64,000 nt of DNA from Adiantum capillus-veneris (lineage: Eukaryota; Streptophyta; Polypodiopsida; Polypodiales; Pteridaceae). Made by a program: the position numbers and the translations under genes. Location of the stretch: positions 20,638,577 to 20,702,576 of the forward strand of contig CM043946.1 of the NCBI GenBank assembly GCA_014529385.2, written 5' to 3'. Positions 56,989-64,000 of this stretch are shown piece by piece. Each line of letters opens with the position of its first letter. Within the stretch, counting starts at the first letter, position 1. The notes beneath the pieces were generated by a model, which saw only the letters and a program-made list of their open reading frames with translations, made no database searches and had not been told where the DNA came from.

Positions 56989-57329
56989 AACCTATGTTAA
57001 ACATAATTTATGTTGTGACCATAGTTGTTATGACCTGCTTAAACCTAATCTGCCTATAAAACCGTCGGGCTTCAAAATCTACCCAACGGGCCCGAGAAGA
57101 ATTCTCCAAATCTTGGCGGGCTATGTCATTACTATATAGAGTGGATGACTAGGTGCATTTTTTGCTTTTTGGGAAAGATTTGGTTTGTTTGCAATTTTGT
57201 AATACTTGATTATCTTTGTTGTTACTTTAGCTATGTATTCATTGTTCTATGATTCCTTGAATAGGTTATTTGAGATGGAAGAAAAGGTTGGACCTAGTGA
57301 TAGAACCCAAATTCACACTAGTAAAAGAA

Positions 57330-59505
57330 AAAAAAGGCACTTGGGATAGAGTGGAAATATGCAATTAACATTGGGATTATTTGAGGGCGTAAGCTATGCC
57401 ATACAACAAAATTTGGTGGGGCACCTCCACTAAGGGAACATTTTCTAACTGGACCCAAGAAATGGGGTTGCACATGTACCCACCCTAGTGCAACTATAGT
57501 GGTCAAATGATTGAGGAAAGAAATTAAAAATGAAGAAACAAAGAAACATTACACATCTATTACTAATGTCTCAAGGATGCTTGAACATATTGGTTCCAAT
57601 CAACAAACTTCCGAAGCATTGTCGGTTTGCACTCCAAATCCCAATGTGCAGCCATAAAGAAATCTACCCAATGTATCTTTTTGAAGCATCATTGTGACTT
57701 AGGAAAGGTTTCTATGCATAAAAAATCATTCCAAGAAATCTTATGTAATGGTCTACTCTATGATGCATAGCTTGCTCTTGCTGAATCGATATACTTTTTA
57801 GGAAGTTCTATGATTATGGTGGACAAAGAGCATTGGAAGAGAGCATGGAAGAAAATTGGTGAGTTTGGATCAGGGTTTTCAATGCCCATGTACCATGCTA
57901 TGCAAAATGATCTATTGGAGAAATTCTATGTTCAAGTAAAAAAACATGTACAAAGGATTATTTCTTTGCAAAATAGAGCTATCTGGATGTACCATAGTCA
58001 ACAACAGCTGGTCCAATGCATAGAGACAACCATTAATTAATAAAATGATTGTTTCACCTAGAGGCCAAAATTTTGTCCCTGTTATGGATTCACATAGTTC
58101 AATTAAGTCTAGGATTTATATTGCTGAAGTAATTTCCTCTATGATAGAGAAAGTGGGTGCTAAACATGTAGTCCAATTTGTGATAGACAATGCAAAGAAT
58201 TGCAAGAATGTCGTCAAAATCTTGAAGCAATGGTATCTGCATGTTTTTCCTTCTTGGTGAAATACACATGGTTTGAATCTTGTATTAAAAGATTGGTATA
58301 AAAGTGACAGTACCAAGTGGTTTGCCTCTATTGTAGATACTACTTGCCAGATTGTGATATTTATGCTTGCATGTCAGTTATGCTAGAACTACCTGCAGAG
58401 ACTATGTTTTGCACTCACTTCTACACTTTTGAGTCTCTTCTTTAATACAAAGATGCAGTCATAACCGTACATTTATATGTTTCCATTTCTTGACTAGGAG
58501 AGCGAGCAGAACAAAAAAGTGAAAGAGAAAATCAAAGTCTTGAGGGAAGTGCTTATTATGAAGAAAACTTGGTGGAGTAGAGTGATGTATCATATCATGT
58601 AATGATACCAATTATGTATGCCATACACAATCTTGACCATAGGGTGTATTCCATGCACAAGATTTTGTATGCCATACACAATCTTGACCATAGGGTGTCC
58701 AATCTCAAAAAAGTATGGATGCAATGGTGGACTATTCAAAGGAATTTGTAGTTTCATAAACAATTAGAGTATTCAATGGTGAAAAAGCATTGGCGTGTTC
58801 CATTCTCTCATCAACAAAGGAAAGTCCTCTTGAAGTACTTTCATGCTAGCTGGATTGTAATGCATACACCATTACACAATGCTCCTTACATGCTAGATCT
58901 TGAATACTCAAATATGGACTTGATGTCCAATGTTGAAGTGGTTCAATTTTACATACTGGTAAACACTTTATATGCCAATGCTGATGATCGTGTAAGATGC
59001 ATAAAAGAAATGTCCTCCCTTTGATTGAAAGAAGGTATATTTTCAAACTCTCTAGTTCAATAAATGGAAAAAGAGCAACCTGCATGGAAATGGTGGATGA
59101 TGAATGGTGGAGAACACTATGCTTTTTTGTGTAACCTTCCGATGATTTTTTTAAGCCAGTGTTCTTTGAATTCAAGCTCAGAAAGAAATTGGAGCATGTA
59201 CAAATATATTCATAGCACTACCCGCAAGTAACTTATAGTAAATCATGCTAAGAAACTTGCTTATATGTATTGCAACAAAAAGTTTTGCGGCACATCAAAA
59301 GAGAAGGATATGAAGAAGATATTCCCAGATGGATGTATGATTGCGATGGTATAGAAGTCGAATACTTTGACATTGGACGTGAGCTATGCACAATCCTTGA
59401 GCTAGAGGAAAATCTCAATATTAACTCAGATGAACTCAATCAAGCATGCGACAAAATAGATATAGATGAAAAAATATTGGAACATGATGATAATGAAGAT
59501 TAAGC
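57330..59505 (+). pseudogene. hAT-family transposase relic (BED, DUF659, dimerisation domains)
   Basis: Decayed + strand reading. The BED-like part at about 57330-57500 includes GGAPPLREHFLTGP. The DUF659-like core has KIGEFGSGFSMPMYHAMQND (57850) and, in another segment, SPRGQNFVPVMDSHSSIKSR with HVVQFVIDNAKNCKN (58050-58215), typical of the hAT catalytic region. The C-terminal hAT dimerisation domain reads NSSSERNWSMYKYIHSTTRK and NHAKKLAYMYCNKK (about 59165-59275), continuing to 59503 after a frameshift. A 51-bp in-frame tandem duplication lies at 58616-58699. Many stops; no terminal inverted repeats located. It would have moved a DNA transposon by cut and paste. Confidence 0.88.
58616..58699 (+). 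repeat. 51-bp offset tandem duplication within hAT relic
   Basis: TATGCCATACACAATCTTGA and the following bases occur at 58616 and 58667. The offset keeps frame, duplicating YAIHNLDHRV. Confidence 0.9.
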
Positions 59506-59580
59506 CACATTTAGATTGAATTTTTGAAAGAGTGTCATACTAGTAAAAGATTACAATTAGGTTTTGTCTTGGAGTAGATT

Positions 59581-59811
59581 TCAAAGTACACTAGGAGTTG
59601 CCTCTTGGGACCCCGATGGTTTGTATCCATTGTCCATGCCAAGTATAGTATATAGGTTTTCATTAATTTCTTCAATGCATAATGCACATAAGATAAGATG
59701 GTAATAGTGTCCACATGGAAACATATAATAGCCGCTCCAACCGTCAAAGACTTTGTAGCATAGGGGAGATTGGTTTGTGGAGGAACTCCTAGCCACATTT
59801 GAGATTTCCAC
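59581..59811 (-). CDS. Small unrecognised ORF with Cys/His cluster
   Basis: 76 codons starting MEISNVARSSSTNQSPLCYK. The stretch FPCGHYYHLILCALC has a C-G-H-x2-H-x3-C-x2-C pattern reminiscent of zinc-binding ends of RING-like or transposon-associated proteins. It is the only suggestive feature. It lies downstream of the hAT relic on the opposite strand and may be a fragment of a longer decayed gene. Function unknown; it could be chance. Confidence 0.25.
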   Translation of the reverse strand: MEISNVARSSSTNQSPLCYKVFDGWSGYYMFPCGHYYHLILCALCIEEINENLYTILGMDNGYKPSGSQEATPSVL

Positions 59812-59924
59812 AACCTCAAGATGCGTTAAAAAGTGGGGGAAGTGATTGCCTTGGTCTATAGGATTTTAACGTTGTGACAAGCCCTGCACATCTTGACGAA
59901 GATTTTTAAGTTGCACTTCAACCT

Positions 59925-60535
59925 TGTGGTGGTTTGGGAGGGGGGTGTGCACTTACAGTAGTCTCACTGCTTCTTGCTCTTTCTCTGCAAGCTTTGTCCC
60001 CAAGCTTTCCTTGACCTTGGTGAACTCCATTCCAACCCCTTCCACCATAAGAGAAAACTCTTATCTTGTGAATGTCACTGTCTCCTCGCATATATCATGG
60101 GTGCTAAGGGTGACAGCTTCGGATGCAAAGTCCACTAGCCTATCTAGGATAAAATGCATACAAAGCATTTTAGGAAAGTAGAGAGATGCATCTACATTAT
60201 GGAGAGGATGGTCGTACACCTCTAGGAAGATTTAACCAGTGTTAAGTTTGATGTCATTGTTTTGGTACCTTAACACCTTCCATCTTTCCTTCTTGATCTC
60301 ACCTTCTGGACACGGCCATATCTCTTTGATCATATCCTTTGTGATTTATTTTTTTATGTCGCTCCATTGGGCATAACTAGGATTTTCCCATTTGGACAAT
60401 CTGCAGGTCGTTCTAGTTGCCTGGTGGGGTAGTCAAACCTTGTATGAGAGCTTTAAGTTGCTTCTATGCGAGATTTAAGTTGCTCCTATGCCTTTCTAGC
60501 CAACTCATGGTGCTTGTTATCTTGTTTGTTTGCCA
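59925..60535 (-). pseudogene. Unrecognised decayed protein gene
   Basis: On the - strand, ATG at about 60535 begins MANKQDNKHHELARKA. After stops and a shift the sequence reads coherently for about 150 codons: NPSYAQWSDIKK, IKEIWPCPEGEIKKERWKVL, YFPKMLCMHFILDRLVDFAS, MVEGVGMEFTKVKESLGTKL and AEKEQEAVRLL. Only a few stops interrupt it (near 60353, 60228 and 60062), which is unlike random DNA. The C-terminus looks helical and charged. I do not recognise the family. It may be a captured host gene or another transposon ORF. Confidence 0.45.
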
Positions 60536-60654
60536 TATCTACAAAAATATAGATGATGTAGGAATGTTAGTGAATGAAAGATTAATACATGAGACAAACT
60601 GATCATTGGCCTCAATGATTGAAAGATGTAATGCAATAATCAGTAGAAAGCATT

Positions 60655-60756
60655 GTGTAAAGACAGGTACATCTCAAACATGAGACCAAATATATTATCT
60701 CAAACGTGTAAAGACAAGTACATCTCAAACATGAGACCAAATATATTATCTTAACC
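60655..60756. repeat. 51-bp tandem repeat (two copies)
   Basis: GTGTAAAGACAGGTACATCT and following bases occur at 60655 and again at 60706 with two or three differences. Confidence 0.9.
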
Positions 60757-61293
60757 ACATTTCAAATTATCTTGATCACATACTTCTAATATAAAAACCA
60801 TGTTCAATTAAAAAAATGGATTAAATGATAGAGACAGGTGACCTAGTGGGCATTGCGCACTTTGTGGCTCAATCTTTAATGATCTAAAAAACTCTACCAC
60901 TTGCATCATAAATTTTCTTTCTTTGCGATTGGGCAGGGACATTCAGTTTGTGGCTCTAAAAAGTATAGCTTCCATGGTGTCTTTTTGTGGGTACTGTCAC
61001 CCATCCACAATTCTTGCACTACCTTCCAAAAGTCATATATCACTTGCAGTAAATATCCCATAGCAAAAACATTGCTTGCTAGAGTATATGCATCTTCAAG
61101 AAGGGAATCATATAACTCAAGCCCCAGTCATCCTCACTTCTTTCACTCTCGATCAGCAATAGATTGAGCATGTGCCACCTTTTCTGGGTTTTTGTTTGCC
61201 TCATACACAAAATTAAGCAAAAATCACTTTTTGGGTGCTCTTAGTAGCAGTCCCAATAATTAATGCCGATGCGTTGTTGAGAAGTTTGCAGTC
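60757..61293. other. Interval without a recognisable gene
   Basis: AT-rich, no coding domain seen. It ends at the inferred left edge of the Gyp-3 LTR. Confidence 0.5.
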
Positions 61294-62179
61294 TGTTAGC
61301 GGGTCGCCGCGACGAACGTCTGCAGCATAGCTCTTTTGTACTAACATAATGTCAATATCCAAGGAAGCGACTCAGGGTGGGGCACAAAGATTTAATGAGA
61401 GTGTCAATCTCACCAAAGTGAACTCGAAGACTACTCATTCTTACAACAAAAGCAAATCAACCACTTCCTAGTCAGACAATCAATATGTGTCCATTCTCAA
61501 CACTCAACATAATCACGCCGTTTCCGTATCCAAACGAATCCGGAATGTCACGAAACTTAAGGAGAGGTATGAAAACACTTATGGGCTCAATCCTACCAAG
61601 TTCTATCACCATCTGGGAAGGTACATAAATCAAGATTCATCACAAAAAATGTGCATAAAACTAAAACAGAATTACTTGGAAAGATCCACCTTAAGTATAG
61701 AAACACTTATCCATGGTCAAAACATCAAAAACAACCATTTTAACTCCCAAATCAATGTATTTAGCTCACAAACAACTCGTCGTGAACCACAAGAGAATTG
61801 GAAATGATTACACTTAGATTGAAGAGCAAGAGACAAGGAACACAATGTACCATTCAGAATAGAATTCTGATTACCCGTTCAGGAGAAATGATGATTAGAA
61901 ATTGTAGTCACAAGAAGCTTTTGCAGTGCACGTTTTCTACTCCTAGCTAATGATAATCCTCCTTTTAAAACTAAGGATTTTGACTTTAAAAGTAAGGGGG
62001 CTTTCCCATGGCCATCCGGCCTCTTACAAGGGGTAGATTCAAAGAAAATAAAAAAGAGTATGGTCTAACCTCATTATGATTACAACTCATTTTAAGCTGA
62101 ATTACAGGGTTTTTGCCGAAAAATAGAGTATCCGCAGGGTTTGGTGTGCATATGCCTGTTCGCTCGTGTCCACCAAACA
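61294..62179 (-). repeat. Probable 3' LTR of Gyp-3
   Basis: The right edge CCACCAAACA at 62179 abuts the purine tract. The left edge TGTTAGCGGG at 61294 is inferred from similarity of layout to the Gyp-1 LTR (TGTCAA...TCACC about 110 bases in) and cannot be confirmed without the 5' LTR. Confidence 0.6.
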
Positions 62180-62192
62180 TTACCCCCTTCCT
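62180..62192 (-). other. Polypurine tract of Gyp-3
   Basis: AGGAAGGGGGTAA on the - strand, directly before the LTR start TGTTTGGTGG. Confidence 0.75.
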
Positions 62193-62380
62193 ATTCATTG
62201 CACGCCCTCGTGCAAGCTGCAGCTGAGGGAGTTCACTTTAGTGCCTTCTTTCGACTGTTGTAGTGAGATTTCTAAACTTCGGCGCTCTCACTTCGATCTT
62301 GACTTTGGTTGCGAGTTCTCTGAAGGGATTATTTGTGATGGTGCTCTGATAAGCGATGTGACGGGCTGTCAGATCTTTCG

Positions 62381-64000
62381 TCACTGGATTGAATATAAAG
62401 AGTGCACTTCAAAGAAACCTGTTATGAAAGCTTCTTTGAAGGTCTGCATGTATTGAGATGGCAGAAACATGACTCTTGCATATAATCCCATGATAATATT
62501 TCTGCTGGGGATTTCAGTCTCCATGTTCCAGCAGATACCCTGTGTGCCCTCGACAAACACCTGCCATGGATGCTCTGCCGCTTCAATGTCTCTCAAGGTT
62601 GTAATGCACGTGATGAGCATTTTGGCAATCTTTACCAGCATCTGGCAAGCAAGATCTGGGATCTCCTTCATCATATTGATGGCTCCTTTCAGATTTTGAA
62701 CCATGTAATGCTCTAATGGGGGGTTATTATTGATCGGCTCGGTTATTACAGGGTAGTTCAGCACTACCGGTCTTTTGCTTTGCCAACTGTAAAAACTGTC
62801 CGAGGATCGCCGCCTGTTGATAGGACAATAAGTGGGGTCGATCCTGAGATGTTGGGGTGCATTCCTGTAATATGTTTCGTCAGTAGGTTGCTGATCGAAC
62901 CATTTCTTTCTTCAGAGGGGTTGATTGTCAAGGATTGTTTCAATATGAAGAGCTATAATTGGAACCTCTCTGTAATCCCCTCTACTGTTTGGTTCAATTT
63001 TGGGGAGCATTTTTTGCTGCCATAATCGAACTTCTTGCCGCATCAATGGTAGTGCAATCATTTCATGCCCAAATTTTTTTACAACCTCATCCGGAGTGAT
63101 CATGAGGAGGGAAGCTGATACTAGCACTTTTAACTCATATTGCAGATATGCCTTGTGTGACAGGTCTTTGACTTCTGAGATCCAACGCTAAATTTCATCT
63201 TTTGCCGACTCCGAGGTGGATGTCGTGGTTGGATCTATAGACTCTTGAGTGCCTTTTCCAGTGCTTGTAGTTGCCATCTCCGTTTGTTGAGTTTCAAACT
63301 CAAAGTGATCGAATCTATCTCCCTGCTCAAATTCTCCTGTGTCCTGCTAATCCTTTGTTTGATTTGCTTTCAGATCCTCTACTTCCTTTCTTGCCTCAGT
63401 CAGCTGCTTTTTCAAGCCTTCAATTTCCTCATTCTTTGCCTGTTGTAGGGCACTATGACCTGCTGTCATGATCTCTCTATCATATTTTTATTGTTTTAGG
63501 GCTTCTTTTAACTCTTTGATCTCCTAGCTCAAGGAAGTAGAGTCTGCAGGCATAGTCGAAGAGGAGGGTGTCTCTTGTATTGCCAAGAGTTGAGGGAGAG
63601 ACCTGCTAACCACGGCATACGAGCCTTGTAGCTTCTCATTCTATTACTTTTCCCTGGTTAGCTCCTCCTCGAGGCATTGTTGTTCGATCTGTAAAGCTGA
63701 GTTCACCTCATTGAGTTGTTGCACTTCTTTATAATAGTAGCTTGCATTCTCTCTTTCTCTTTGCAGCTCCGATTGCGCCTGGACTTGTGCGTTCTTTAGT
63801 GCCTCTATTTGTTGCTTCAATTGCTCGGGTTCTGATGCTGCTTGAGATACCTCCTTTTTGTTATCTTCTAATTCCAACTCCTTGAGGTTATAAAGAGCTC
63901 TTTGACATTGGAATTGTAGTTTTATCTGCTCTAGGTGACTCTCAATATCAAAGGAGCTAACCATCTCCGCTCCTTCTTTTATGGCCGCTTGAGTGCGTTG
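62381..64000 (-). pseudogene. Gyp-3 ORF3 (C-terminal half), coiled-coil protein
   Basis: The coiled coil at 63964-63240 (LEQIKLQFQCQRALYNLKEL, then QLKQQIEALKNAQVQAQSEL) is followed by a domain with KFGHEMIALPLMRQEVRLWQ and the conserved C-terminal domain: EIPDLACQMLVKIAKMLITC and LYARVMFLPSQYMQTFKEAF. These align with FTGSPDLSCQMLKKICRTLL and YQRIMFMQSFHMQAFEEAFY of Gyp-1. Stops include TAG near 63188 (in EI-RWISEV, probably from CAG) and TGA at 62912 (probably from CGA). This third, more diverged copy shows that ORF3 is a standard gene of the lineage. Confidence 0.8.

Larger units (their letters stand above)
54890..57100 (-). other. Gyp-4 leader-like region, non-coding
   Basis: Upstream of the Gyp-4 gag start on the - strand. 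It holds a different repeated imperfect 24-bp palindrome (see 55463-56898), a 15-bp tandem repeat (55321-55373), and a hairpin (56955-56988). I find no primer site or LTR to its right; the element seems truncated before about 57100. Confidence 0.5.
61294..64000 (-). mobile_element. Ty3/gypsy element Gyp-3 (3' part, runs off window)
   Basis: Third member of the Gyp group on the - strand: 3' LTR (61294-62179), purine tract, and the C-terminal half of ORF3. The rest lies beyond 64000. No palindrome of the Gyp-1 or Gyp-2 type is seen in the visible part, as expected since the arrays lie upstream of ORF3. Confidence 0.8.

Noticed and set aside
60901-61167. ORF of 88 codons before the Gyp-3 LTR
   Set aside because: No recognisable motif and no supporting neighbour; composition like surrounding non-coding DNA.

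Overview
This window looks like repeat-dense intergenic DNA from a land plant with a large genome. I recognise no intact host gene, tRNA or rRNA. The evidence for a plant is Ty1/copia elements primed by initiator-Met tRNA, very large Ty3/gypsy elements with a tRNA-Asp-like primer site, a DUF659-type hAT transposase relic, and long GA, AT, TC and GT microsatellites. I cannot tell a fern, gymnosperm or angiosperm from the sequence alone. Almost all coding sequence is decayed by stops and single-base frameshifts.

Layout. 1-3006: AT-rich DNA with copies of a low-copy repeat (called R1). 3007-13321: a copia element (Copia-out, + strand) interrupted inside gag by a second member of the same family in the opposite orientation (Copia-in, 3927-9061, - strand). 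Both have 227-bp LTRs and recognisable 5-bp target duplications. 13322-13965: the tail of R1, the conserved half of a hammerhead ribozyme (13391-13416), and TC-rich tandem repeats. 13966-32907: Gyp-1, an 18.9-kb Ty3/gypsy element on the - strand with 950-bp LTRs. 32908-36149: microsatellites, a third R1 copy and the gag relic of another gypsy element (Gyp-4, - strand). 36150-54720: Gyp-2, an 18.6-kb relative of Gyp-1 on the + strand, inserted into the Gyp-4 gag. 54721-57100: the rest of Gyp-4 gag and its leader. 57330-59505: a dead hAT transposase. 59535-60756: unrecognised decayed coding sequence and a short tandem repeat. 61294-64000: the 3' LTR and third ORF of Gyp-3 (- strand), running off the window.

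The most interesting system is the Gyp family. Gyp-1 and Gyp-2 share an unusual plan: LTR, long leader, gag with two shortened CCHC knuckles, protease, RT, RNase H, a tandem pair of integrase H2C2 zinc modules, the DDE core, a second retropepsin-like domain after integrase, a 2-3 kb non-coding spacer, a long third ORF (about 1,050 codons, coiled coil, also in Gyp-3), then the LTR. Both the leader and the pol-ORF3 spacer carry 24-bp palindromes. Every Gyp-1 copy uses one arm sequence and every Gyp-2 copy uses another, differing by a compensatory A:T to C:G change. The palindromes are spaced at about 284 bp or about 125 bp. The Gyp-4 leader has a third, unrelated, imperfect palindrome of the same length. 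This suggests a selected, co-evolving DNA or RNA signal placed upstream of both gag and ORF3.
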